This document shows, in pieces, positions 8,376 to 15,745 of a stretch of 64,000 bases of DNA. Made by a program: the position numbers and the translations under genes. Source of the stretch: Microbacterium sp. ET2 (GTDB taxonomy: Bacteria > Actinomycetota > Actinomycetes > Actinomycetales > Microbacteriaceae); contig NZ_CP128170.1 in assembly GCF_030347395.1 (NCBI RefSeq), positions 2,108,001-2,172,000 of the forward strand, written 5' to 3'. The notes beneath the pieces were generated by a model, which worked only from the letters and a program-made list of their open reading frames with translations, had not been told where the DNA came from and ran no database searches. Each line of letters begins with the position of its first letter. Positions within the stretch are counted from its first letter, which is position 1.

Positions 8376-9209
8376 TCAGAGTCCGTCGAGCGACCCCATG
8401 TCCGACGCCTCCGTGAGGTCGGATTCCAGGGGTTCGGGGGCGAGCAGGTCGGCGACGGAGTCGACGACCTCGTCGGGTCGGAACGGGTAGCGCTCGATCT
8501 CGGTCTGGTCGCTGATGCCGGTGAGGACGAGAACCGTGTGAAGGCCCGCCTCGATGCCGGCCACGACGTCGGTGTCCATGCGGTCGCCGATCATGCCGGT
8601 GGTTTCGGAGTGCGCACCGATGCGGTTCAGCGCCGACCGGAACATCATGGGATTGGGCTTGCCGACGACGTAGGGCTCCTTGCCGGTCGCCCGGGTGATG
8701 AGCGCAGCGAACGACCCGGTGGCGGGGACCACTCCGTGGGGGGTCGGCCCCGTGGCATCCGGATTGGTGATGATGAAGCGTGCCCCGTCGTTGATGAAGC
8801 GGATCGCCTTGGTGATCGTCTCGAAGTTGTACTGCCGAGTCTCGCCGACCACGACGTAATCGGGCTGCGTCTCGGTCATGACGAACCCGGCCTCGTGGAG
8901 GGCGGTCGTCAGGCCCGACTCGCCGATGACGAACGCCGTGCCGCCGGGGAGCTGCGAGCGGAGGAAGTCGGCGGTCGCGAGCGCGGAGGTCCAGATCCGC
9001 TCCTCGGGGACCTCCAGGCCCGACCGGGTCAGCCGGGCGCTCAGGTCGCGCGGGGTGAAGATCGGGTTGTTCGTGAGGACGAGGAACGGTGTCGCCTGGT
9101 CGCGCCACTGCGCGAGCAGCTCGGCGGCGCCGGGGATCGGACGGTTCTCGTGGACGAGGACCCCATCCATGTCGGTGAGCCAGCATTCGATATCGGCGCG
9201 GGTCCGCAT
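8376..9209 (-). CDS. HAD-IIA family hydrolase (NagD/AraL-like phosphatase), 277 aa
   Basis: Haloacid-dehalogenase phosphatase of subclass IIA. Motif I is [19 protein letters not shown], with the nucleophile Asp and acid/base Asp two residues on. Motif II is VLTNNP. The Lys motif is [11 protein letters not shown] and motif III is [11 protein letters not shown]. The central alpha/beta cap region fits NagD-type sugar- or nucleotide-phosphatases. The ATG at 9209 is 6 nt after TACGCT (minus strand, 9216-9221), consistent with a leaderless mRNA. Substrate unknown. Confidence 0.9.
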   Translation of the reverse strand: MRTRADIECWLTDMDGVLVHENRPIPGAAELLAQWRDQATPFLVLTNNPIFTPRDLSARLTRSGLEVPEERIWTSALATADFLRSQLPGGTAFVIGESGLTTALHEAGFVMTETQPDYVVVGETRQYNFETITKAIRFINDGARFIITNPDATGPTPHGVVPATGSFAALITRATGKEPYVVGKPNPMMFRSALNRIGAHSETTGMIGDRMDTDVVAGIEAGLHTVLVLTGISDQTEIERYPFRPDEVVDSVADLLAPEPLESDLTEASDMGSLDGL

Positions 9210-9272
9210 GGTGCCAGCGTACCGGGGAAGCCGGGGATGCCACCGGGCGAGGTGAGGTCTACTGTCGGAGGG

Positions 9273-10208
9273 GTGACCGCGCCCGACTGGGACCCCGAAG
9301 CGCTGCCGGATCTGACCGGCCGCACTTACCTCGTCACGGGTGCGACGCGGGGCCTCGGGTACTTCGCCTCGGAGCAGCTGGTGCGTGCGGGCGCGCGGGT
9401 CGTCATGACCGGCCGGAACCCGAACCGCCTCGTTTCGGCTCGGGCGGCGGTGGAACGGCGTGTGCCCGAGGCGGCCACCGTCGGACCCACCGAGACCCTG
9501 CTGCTGGACACCAGCAACCTCGGCTCGGTGCGCGCGGCTGCGGCGACCGCGCGAGCCCGGTGGAACATCGACGGCGTGCTGCTGAACGCCGGCGTCGTGC
9601 ATCCGCCCCGCACCCGCGAGACCACCTACGGCGGCAACGAGGTCGTCTTCGCCACGAACGTGCTCGGTCACTTCGCCCTGGCGGGGGCGCTGCTGACCTC
9701 GTTGTCGGCCGTCGCGGGGCGGATGGTGTGGGTCGGCAGCGTCGCGGCGACGATCTCGCCGTACGACCCCGTCGACCCGCAGCTCGTCGAGGGCTACACG
9801 CCCTGGCGGGCCTATGCGCAGTCGAAGGTGGCGTGCACCTCGCTCGGGCTCGAGGCCGACCGCCGGCTGCGGGCGGCGGGCGCGCCGGTGTCGAGCGTCG
9901 TCGCCCACCCCGGCTACAGCATCAGCGGACGGACCCCGGGCATCCACGGGGTGAACGAGCCGTCGCGCTGGGCGCGCTTCGTCGACAACCTGCAGGGGCC
10001 CGTCACCCAGTCGAAGGAGGAGGGTGCGTGGCCCCTCGTCCGCGCCCTCGTCGACCCGACGGTGGGCGGCGGGGAGTTCTGGGGGCCGCGTCACCTGCTC
10101 CGTGGCCGGCCGGCGCAGCAGCGCCCGTCGAAGGTCACCCGCGACCCCGAGGTCGCCGAGCGACTGTGGCGCTTCTGCGAGGAGACGTCGGGCATCCACT
10201 GGCCCTGA
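9273..10208 (+). CDS. Short-chain dehydrogenase/reductase, 311 aa
   Basis: Classical/extended-length SDR. The cofactor motif is [18 protein letters not shown] and the Arg in VVMTGRN suggests NADP preference. The structural NAG motif is in [10 protein letters not shown], the catalytic Ser region is VWVGSVAAT and the YxxxK motif is YAQSK. It resembles retinol-dehydrogenase/protochlorophyllide-reductase-like SDRs in overall layout. GTG at 9273 lies 7 nt after TACTGT and also has GGAGG immediately upstream. Substrate unknown. Confidence 0.88.
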   Translation: MTAPDWDPEALPDLTGRTYLVTGATRGLGYFASEQLVRAGARVVMTGRNPNRLVSARAAVERRVPEAATVGPTETLLLDTSNLGSVRAAAATARARWNIDGVLLNAGVVHPPRTRETTYGGNEVVFATNVLGHFALAGALLTSLSAVAGRMVWVGSVAATISPYDPVDPQLVEGYTPWRAYAQSKVACTSLGLEADRRLRAAGAPVSSVVAHPGYSISGRTPGIHGVNEPSRWARFVDNLQGPVTQSKEEGAWPLVRALVDPTVGGGEFWGPRHLLRGRPAQQRPSKVTRDPEVAERLWRFCEETSGIHWP

Positions 10209-10240
10209 GCGCACCGCTCCGGCGCTGCTACCCGGCGAAC

Positions 10241-10307
10241 CACCCCGAACGCGTCGAGCCTCCCGGCATGGCGCGGCGGCTCGACGCGGATGAGGTGGTT
10301 CGGGGTG
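10241..10307. repeat. Long interrupted inverted repeat between convergent genes
   Basis: CACCCCGAAC (10241-10250) plus GCGTCGAGCC (10251-10260) pair with GGCTCGACGC (10278-10287) and GTTCGGGGTG (10298-10307). That gives two perfect 10-bp stems with a 17-nt loop and a 10-nt bulge on one side. It sits between the convergent SDR and DtxR genes. It could serve as a bidirectional terminator or be a mobile palindromic element. Confidence 0.55.
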
Positions 10308-10372
10308 CCGAGGGGGGCGAGGGGGGGAGGTGCCTCTCGGCGGAAGGGGGAGGGCCGGAGCGCGGTTGGGGA

Positions 10373-11011
10373 TCAGGCGCTCAGCCATACCGCCGACGTC
10401 GCGCCCTCGGGGAGGGTGAGCGGCGCGCCGCCGTCGACCGAGACCCGGCCCGCCGGGCGCACCTCGATGTCGTGCCCCACGGCGACACCGACGACCTCCA
10501 GGGCACGGAGCAGATCGGGGTCGCGATCGCTCACCCGCAGCACGCGTCCCCGGTGCCCCGCGGGGGCGACCGCGAGCAGCACGAAGGGTTCGCGCTCGAC
10601 GCGCCCGTCGGCGTCGGGGATCGCATCGCCGTGCGGGTCGAACCGCGGGTGCCCGAGTCGCTCGTCGATGCGGGCGAGCAGCCGGTCGCTGACGGTGTGC
10701 TCGAGCACCTCGGCTTCGTCGTGCACCTCGTCCCAGCTGTACCCGAATTCCCGCACCAGCCAGGTCTCGATGAGCCGGTGGCGACGGATGATCGCGGCGG
10801 CGCGCCGCTGCCCGTTCTCGGTGAGCGTCACCGGCCCATAGGGGCGGTGGGTGACAAGCCCCTGCGCGGCGAGCTTCTGCACCATCTCGGTCACGCTCGA
10901 GGGAGCGAGGCCCAGCACCGTCGCGAGCTGGGACGGCGTCATCCGGGCGTCCTGCCACTCGGTGTGGTGGTAGATCGTCTTCAGGTAGTCGTCGACGGCG
11001 GGGGAGGCCAC
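10373..11011 (-). CDS. DtxR-family metal-dependent transcriptional regulator, 212 aa
   Basis: Metal-sensing repressor of the DtxR/IdeR/MntR family. The N-terminal winged helix is [20 protein letters not shown] then [20 protein letters not shown]. The dimerisation/metal domain carries [15 protein letters not shown], with the conserved H, and the [16 protein letters not shown] ligand segment. A C-terminal SH3/FeoA-like domain follows (from about residue 140). Whether iron or manganese is sensed cannot be fixed by eye. The GTG at 11011 is leaderless (TAGCCT 6 nt upstream), and its -10 lies inside a near-perfect palindrome, implying autoregulation. Confidence 0.9.
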   Translation of the reverse strand: MASPAVDDYLKTIYHHTEWQDARMTPSQLATVLGLAPSSVTEMVQKLAAQGLVTHRPYGPVTLTENGQRRAAAIIRRHRLIETWLVREFGYSWDEVHDEAEVLEHTVSDRLLARIDERLGHPRFDPHGDAIPDADGRVEREPFVLLAVAPAGHRGRVLRVSDRDPDLLRALEVVGVAVGHDIEVRPAGRVSVDGGAPLTLPEGATSAVWLSA

Positions 11012-11017
11012 CGTTCC

Positions 11018-11034
11018 AGGCTACCTAGGAGCCT
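11018..11034 (-). promoter_or_regulatory. Putative DtxR-type operator overlapping the -10 of its own gene
   Basis: AGGCTACCTAGGAGCCT is a 17-bp near-perfect palindrome around CCTAGG. It overlaps the predicted -10 (TAGCCT read on the minus strand). The A-GG-...-CC-T character is reminiscent of DtxR/MntR sites. Assignment is by position and symmetry only. Confidence 0.5.
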
Positions 11035-11438
11035 CGACTCAGCCTGCGTGTGAGCCGCCACACGTTGCCGCCCTCGCCGGAGTGCTCGAGTTCGTCGAGG
11101 GTCGCCAGGGCGAGCGCCAGTCCGCGGCCGGACTCGGCGTCGACGTCGGGCATCGACACGTTCCTCAAATCGATGAGGGCGGGGTCGGCGTCATCGGCGA
11201 ACACCGCCCGCAGCCCGGTGTCGTCGATCGACACGTCGAGGCTCATCGAGATCTCCTCGCGTGCGCGCGCGTGTTCGACGATGTTCGTCGCGATCTCGCT
11301 GACGGCCAGGGTGAAGAGGGTCCGGTCCTCCTCATCGACCTCGGGGTGGCTCGACCACAGCAGATCGAGCACATGATGCACGTCGTCGATGAAGCCGTCG
11401 TCGGCGCGCCCCTCGACCCGGAGGCCGTCAACGCTCAT
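11025..11438 (-). CDS. RsbW-like anti-sigma/serine kinase (HATPase_c), 137 aa
   Basis: Small GHKL ATPase of the anti-sigma-factor type. The N-box region FTLAVSEIATNIVEHA and the G-box region DAESGRGLALALATLDEL are both clear. In partner-switching systems such a kinase binds a target (often a sigma factor) and phosphorylates a STAS antagonist. The STAS gene is directly upstream and overlaps by 11 bp, and a PP2C phosphatase heads the same operon, so all three parts of a switch are present. No sigma factor is encoded here. An in-frame start 10 codons upstream is possible. Confidence 0.85.
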   Translation of the reverse strand: MSVDGLRVEGRADDGFIDDVHHVLDLLWSSHPEVDEEDRTLFTLAVSEIATNIVEHARAREEISMSLDVSIDDTGLRAVFADDADPALIDLRNVSMPDVDAESGRGLALALATLDELEHSGEGGNVWRLTRRLSRGS

Positions 11439-11760
11439 CGAAGGCCGCTTCGACGGTGTCGTACTCACGGAGCACCCGATCGAGGTTGGTGAGCTTCAGC
11501 ACCCGACGCACCGGCTCGGTCACACCGGCGATCCGCAGGTCGCCGCCGGCGAGACGTGCGGACTTCAGCCCGCCGATGAGCGCGCCCAGGCCCGACGAGT
11601 CGACGAATTCGGTACCCGCGAGGTCGATGACGACCCTGGTGCTCCCGCCGTCGACGAGTTCGCCGATGGCGGACCGCAGGCGCGGCACGCCCGGAGCGGT
11701 CAGGCGCCCTTCGAGGGCGATGACGGCGTAGGCGCTGCCGGGGGTGACGGTGAGGTTCAC
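11428..11760 (-). CDS. STAS-domain anti-sigma-factor antagonist, 110 aa
   Basis: SpoIIAA/RsbV-like protein. The phosphorylatable serine motif is FVDSSGLGALIGGLKSAR, preceded by the typical strand VVIDLAGTE. It should be phosphorylated by the neighbouring RsbW-like kinase and dephosphorylated by the PP2C protein of the operon. The GTG at 11760 overlaps the glycosyltransferase stop by 4 bp, placing this regulator in the same transcript as the glycan synthase. Confidence 0.9.
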   Translation of the reverse strand: MNLTVTPGSAYAVIALEGRLTAPGVPRLRSAIGELVDGGSTRVVIDLAGTEFVDSSGLGALIGGLKSARLAGGDLRIAGVTEPVRRVLKLTNLDRVLREYDTVEAAFDER

Positions 11761-13718
11761 GGGGCGATCTGCCTTTCGTCGGTGAACGGGGCCTTGGGGC
11801 CACGATAGAGCGCGGCCTGGATGATCACGCTCAACACCGCGAGGTCGTAGACGACCCAGACCGTGTTGACGAGCGTTCCCGTGCCGTCGGCGGTGCCGAC
11901 GGCGAGCCGGGTGAGCCCGATCCCCAGGGCGAAGACGAGCACGGCGATGGCGGTCAGCTGCGGCCAGATCTGCCGCCACGGCGGGCCGCCCTCGGCCCGG
12001 CCGTCCTTCTTCGTCACGGCGAAGCCGAGGGGCTGCTTCAGCACGACGTTGGCGAAGGCCGTCACGCAGGCATCGATCCACACCGGGAAGAGCGCGAGAG
12101 CGTACTGCTGCCCTCGCCAGGTCTTGATGCCCCGCGCCACGACGAGGAAGAGGATCTGGTTGATGATGAAGTACGGCAGGAACCGTGCGAAGAAGTCCAC
12201 GCTCCAGGCCGTGACGGGCATGACGCCGAAGACGAGGTAGATCACGGGGGCAGCGAGGTAGACCAGCGCGGTGAACCCCGAGAGGTAGCTCCACATGGTG
12301 GCGAAGTACATCAGCCGCTGCCCCGCCGACAGCCCCTTCTTCACCAGCGGGTTGTCGCGCAGCATCACCTGGAGCGTCCCCTGAGCCCAGCGAAGGCGCT
12401 GGGTGAGCATCGTGCGCAGGTCTTCGGGGGCGAGGCCGTGGGCGAGGATCTCGTGGTGGTAGACGCTCCGCCACCCCAGGGAGTGCAGCTGCATCGCTGT
12501 CGCCATGTCTTCGGTGACCGAGATCGTGGCCATCGGCTGCACCGGCTGGGCTTCTCCGGGGCGGTCGACCCGCAGAGCGTCGAGGAGGGCCGAGACCGAC
12601 TCGACCGCACCGAGCGGTGACATCTCGCGGGTGGCGAGGGCGTCGAGCGCGGTGTCGTCGATGACGATCGCGTCGAGCTCGCTGTCACGTTCGATCGGCA
12701 GCTGGGCGATGACGTCGAGGTCTGCCTGGAGGGCTGCGAGATCGCGCGAGACCAGACGGCGGGATGCCGCGTCGACGGCGCTCTGCACGCGGTACGTCAC
12801 CTCGCCGATGGGCTCGCCGGCGGCGATCTGGCGGCGCGCGCCGGCGACCTCGTCGCGTAGCGCCGTCAGCTCGGTGCGGACGGTCTCGTCGGCGTCGCGG
12901 TCGCGCGCCGCGCGCGAGAGGAGAGACTCCGCAGCCCGGAGGGTGCGGGCTGTGGACTGCTCGAGGTCGCGGACGTAGCCGACGATGCCGAGCTGCATGA
13001 GCGCGTCGCGACGGAGGACGGCGTTGGATCCGCAGAAGAAGGCCGCATTCCAGCCGTCCTTCCCCTGCTGGATCGGCCCGTAGAACAGCGGCGCCTGGCT
13101 GCCCAGCGGATCGGCGTCGTCGACGTTGACGAACCACTGCGGCGTCTGCACCAGCGCCACCTCGGGGTCGTCGGCGAAGTAGCCCAGCGTGCGGTGGAGG
13201 ATCAGCGGGTCGGGCACCTGGTCGGCGTCGAGGATGAGCAGGAACTCGCCGTCGGTGTCCATCAGGGCGTTGTTGAGGTTGCCGGCCTTGGCATGCCGCG
13301 GCTTGCCGGTCCAGTCCTGGGACCGGGTGATGTACCCGAGCCCCGCCTCCTGAGCGGCGGCGGCCATCTCGGGTCGTGCCCCGTCGTCGAGCACCCACGT
13401 GTTGTGCGGATAGGCGATGCGCTGGGCGGCGAGGGCCGTGGCCATCACCATCTCGATCGGCTCGTTGTAGGTGGTGATGAAGACATCGGCCGTGCCCTGC
13501 GGTGGCGAGGTGGGCGCCGGCCGGTCTTTCGCACGCCACATCGTGACGGCGAAGAGGAACGTGTCGATGAGGCTGTAGGTCTCGGCGATGACGAGGGGGA
13601 CCGCGATCCACCACGCCGACCAGTTGATCGAGTCGAGCCACCGCCACGCGATGTAGTTCACACCCAGGAGCACCGACAGCAGGGCGAGGATGCGGATCCA
13701 GACGAAACGCGCGCTCAT
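11757..13718 (-). CDS. Membrane glycosyltransferase family 2, cellulose-synthase-like, with ~150-aa insertion, 653 aa
   Basis: Processive GT2 enzyme, probably polymerising a surface polysaccharide from a UDP-sugar. Two N-terminal membrane helices precede the GT-A domain. Catalytic residues visible are DDG (111-113), DAD (164-166), FFCGSNAVLRR (227-237), TED (402-404) and QRLRW (440-444). Four or more transmembrane helices follow (about 465-640). In BcsA-type enzymes the FCGS and TED motifs are about 25 residues apart. Here they are ~170 apart because of a charged, mostly helical insertion (about 245-395). No PilZ (c-di-GMP) domain is visible. The gene sits inside a partner-switching operon, which suggests control by STAS/kinase/phosphatase signalling. 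Polymer identity unknown. Confidence 0.88.
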   Translation of the reverse strand: MSARFVWIRILALLSVLLGVNYIAWRWLDSINWSAWWIAVPLVIAETYSLIDTFLFAVTMWRAKDRPAPTSPPQGTADVFITTYNEPIEMVMATALAAQRIAYPHNTWVLDDGARPEMAAAAQEAGLGYITRSQDWTGKPRHAKAGNLNNALMDTDGEFLLILDADQVPDPLILHRTLGYFADDPEVALVQTPQWFVNVDDADPLGSQAPLFYGPIQQGKDGWNAAFFCGSNAVLRRDALMQLGIVGYVRDLEQSTARTLRAAESLLSRAARDRDADETVRTELTALRDEVAGARRQIAAGEPIGEVTYRVQSAVDAASRRLVSRDLAALQADLDVIAQLPIERDSELDAIVIDDTALDALATREMSPLGAVESVSALLDALRVDRPGEAQPVQPMATISVTEDMATAMQLHSLGWRSVYHHEILAHGLAPEDLRTMLTQRLRWAQGTLQVMLRDNPLVKKGLSAGQRLMYFATMWSYLSGFTALVYLAAPVIYLVFGVMPVTAWSVDFFARFLPYFIINQILFLVVARGIKTWRGQQYALALFPVWIDACVTAFANVVLKQPLGFAVTKKDGRAEGGPPWRQIWPQLTAIAVLVFALGIGLTRLAVGTADGTGTLVNTVWVVYDLAVLSVIIQAALYRGPKAPFTDERQIAP

Positions 13719-13734
13719 CGTGCGCGACCCCTTC

Positions 13735-14880
13735 TCACGCGTCCCGGCGCACGAGCAGCACCGTGACGTCGTCGGGAGCGTGGCGCTCCTGAGCGAGCCG
13801 TACCGCTTCGGCGACCGCTCCGACCGGCCCGTGTTCGGCGATCACCCGCAGCACATGATCGAACGGATCATCGTCGAGGATGTCGAGCAGACCGTCGCTG
13901 CAGCACAGGAATGCATCTCCCGGCTCGAGCTGCACCGAGGCCGCCGCGCGGTCGAAGTCGAAGCCCATCCCCAGGGGCAGACCCGTCGAGCGCAGCGCCG
14001 TCCAGCCGCCGTCAGCCCGCAGGATGAACGCCAGGCTGTGGCCGGCGTCGACGAACGAGATCGTCCCCGACTCGGGGTCGAGCTCGGCGTGCACGGCGGT
14101 GACGAACAGTCCGGCCCGTCCGAGGTCGGATTCCAGCAGCCTGTCGGCCTCTCCGACGGCGTCGGCGAGGCCGCGGTCGGGCGCGGTTCTGAGAGACGCC
14201 CGCACCGACGCGGCGACGATCGCGGGTCCGGTGCCCTTGCCCATGACGTCGGCCAGCGTCATCCGCAGTCGCCCGTCGTGGAGATACCAGTCGTAGAGGT
14301 CTCCCATGAGCTGACCGGATGCCGTGGCGGCCGCCGCCAGGGTGTACCCGGCGATCTCGGGGGTGTCCCGGGGGAGCAGCGCCTGCTGCACGACTGTGGC
14401 ATGGTCGAGATCGTCTTCGGCCATGAGCTCGGTCTGCACCCACTGCGCCATCTCGCGCAGGAGCTCCACCTCGCGGGCGTCGAGGGACCGGGGCTGGGTG
14501 TCGAGGATGCACAGCGTGCCCACATGCTCGCCCCCCGGCGCCTGGAGCGGGTGGCCGGCGTAGAACCGGAGGTGCGGGTCGCCCACGACGAACGGATTCT
14601 CGGCGAAGTAGTCGTCGATGCTCGCGTCCTCGACGATGAGGGTGTCGCCGGTGCGGACGGTGAGATCGCAGAAGGCGCCCTCGCGTGACGCCTCGTTGCC
14701 GCCGAGGCCGATCTGCGACTTCCGCCACTGGCGGTCGCGGTCCAGCAGCGTGACGCTCACCATCGGCACGCCGAAGATCTCCTGGGCGAGGCGCGTCACC
14801 CGGTCCACGCGCTCATCGGGTCGGGTGTCGAGCAGTCCGAGCGCCTCGATGGCGCGCTGTCGTCGGTCGTCGTCGAACAA
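13735..14880 (-). CDS. GAF domain-PP2C (SpoIIE-type) serine phosphatase, 381 aa
   Basis: The N-terminal GAF-like sensory domain (about 20-150; IFGVPMVSVTLLDRDRQW, FYAGHPLQAPGGEHVGTLCI) is of the type found before many bacterial PP2C domains. The SpoIIE/RsbU-like phosphatase domain follows (about 175-381), with metal-binding motifs GDLYDW, LADVMGKGTGPAI, DAGHSLAFIL and CCSDGLLDILDDDPF. Its expected substrate is the phosphorylated STAS protein two genes downstream. No ATG fits; the TTG at 14880 after a GGGGGG stretch is my choice, and the exact start is uncertain. It ends 16 bp before the glycosyltransferase start. Confidence 0.88.
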   Translation of the reverse strand: MFDDDRRQRAIEALGLLDTRPDERVDRVTRLAQEIFGVPMVSVTLLDRDRQWRKSQIGLGGNEASREGAFCDLTVRTGDTLIVEDASIDDYFAENPFVVGDPHLRFYAGHPLQAPGGEHVGTLCILDTQPRSLDAREVELLREMAQWVQTELMAEDDLDHATVVQQALLPRDTPEIAGYTLAAAATASGQLMGDLYDWYLHDGRLRMTLADVMGKGTGPAIVAASVRASLRTAPDRGLADAVGEADRLLESDLGRAGLFVTAVHAELDPESGTISFVDAGHSLAFILRADGGWTALRSTGLPLGMGFDFDRAAASVQLEPGDAFLCCSDGLLDILDDDPFDHVLRVIAEHGPVGAVAEAVRLAQERHAPDDVTVLLVRRDA

Positions 14881-14997
14881 GGAAACCCCCCACTGGTTCG
14901 TCGTCGGCGAATCTCCAGTATGTCGGGGATCGGCCGGAGAGGGGAGGGCAGGGGAGGGTTCGGAAAATGCTTGCGCGGGCGGCGATAACCTGTGTCC

Positions 14998-15664
14998 GTG
15001 GATGCCGCACCGTCCGAGCCGCAGCCGGAGTCGGCCATCACTGAGCCTGCGCAACCCGCTCTGGCCCACGGCGTCGGCCCCTGGCCCGGCGGGACGGACA
15101 CATGGCCCGACGACCCGCGGTACGACCCCGACCTGCTGGCCACCGGTGATACGCGGAATGTCGTCGACGACTACCGGTACTGGCGGATGGAGGCGATCGT
15201 CGCCGATCTCGACCGGCGTCGCCACGGCTTCCACGTCGCGATCGAGAACTGGCAGCACGACATGAACATCGGCTCGATCGTGCGAAGCGCGAACGCCTTC
15301 CTCGCGGCCGAAGTGCACATCGTCGGCCGGCGCCGCTGGAATCGGCGCGGGGCGATGGTCACCGACCGCTACCAGCACGTGCGTCACCATGAGGATGTCG
15401 CGGCCTTCGCCGCGTGGGCGGAGCCTCGAGGGTCTCCCCGTCATCGCGGTCGACAATGTCGAGGGCTCGGTGGCGCTCGATCACGCCGACCTCCCCGAGC
15501 GATGCGTTCTGCTGTTCGGCCAGGAGGGCCCGGGGCTGTCGCCCCAGGCGCTCGCCGCAGCATCGGCGGTGGTCGAGATCACCCAGTACGGCTCCACCCG
15601 ATCGATCAACGCCTCCGCCGCGGGCGCTGTGGTCATGTACGAATGGTGTCGCCGCTGGGCGTGA
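14998..15664 (+). pseudogene. SpoU/TrmH-family RNA methyltransferase, frame broken by one extra base
   Basis: SAM-dependent RNA 2'-O-ribose methyltransferase with a SPOUT knot. The first part reads through FHVAIENWQHDMNIGSIVRS and HIVGRRRWNRRGAM. The second, in another frame, reads GLPVIAVDNVEGS, VLLFGQEGPGLSPQAL and the cofactor-binding end GSTRSINASAAGAVVMYEW. Removing one G near 15420 joins them into a 221-aa protein of normal length with no other defect. This is either a sequencing error or a very recent frameshift. GTG at 14998 is leaderless (TAACCT 6 nt upstream). Confidence 0.85.
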
Positions 15665-15745
15665 TCGGCTCCCCGTGTCGGCCGCCTCCCGGGACGTGAC
15701 CTTGGTCCCGTGGTGAGTGCCGACCGCGACCGCCATGCTGGAGCG

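Noticed and set aside
8376..10958. 860-aa minus-strand frame as one protein
   Set aside because: Only its C-terminal 277 residues are a real HAD hydrolase; the rest is antisense to the SDR gene.
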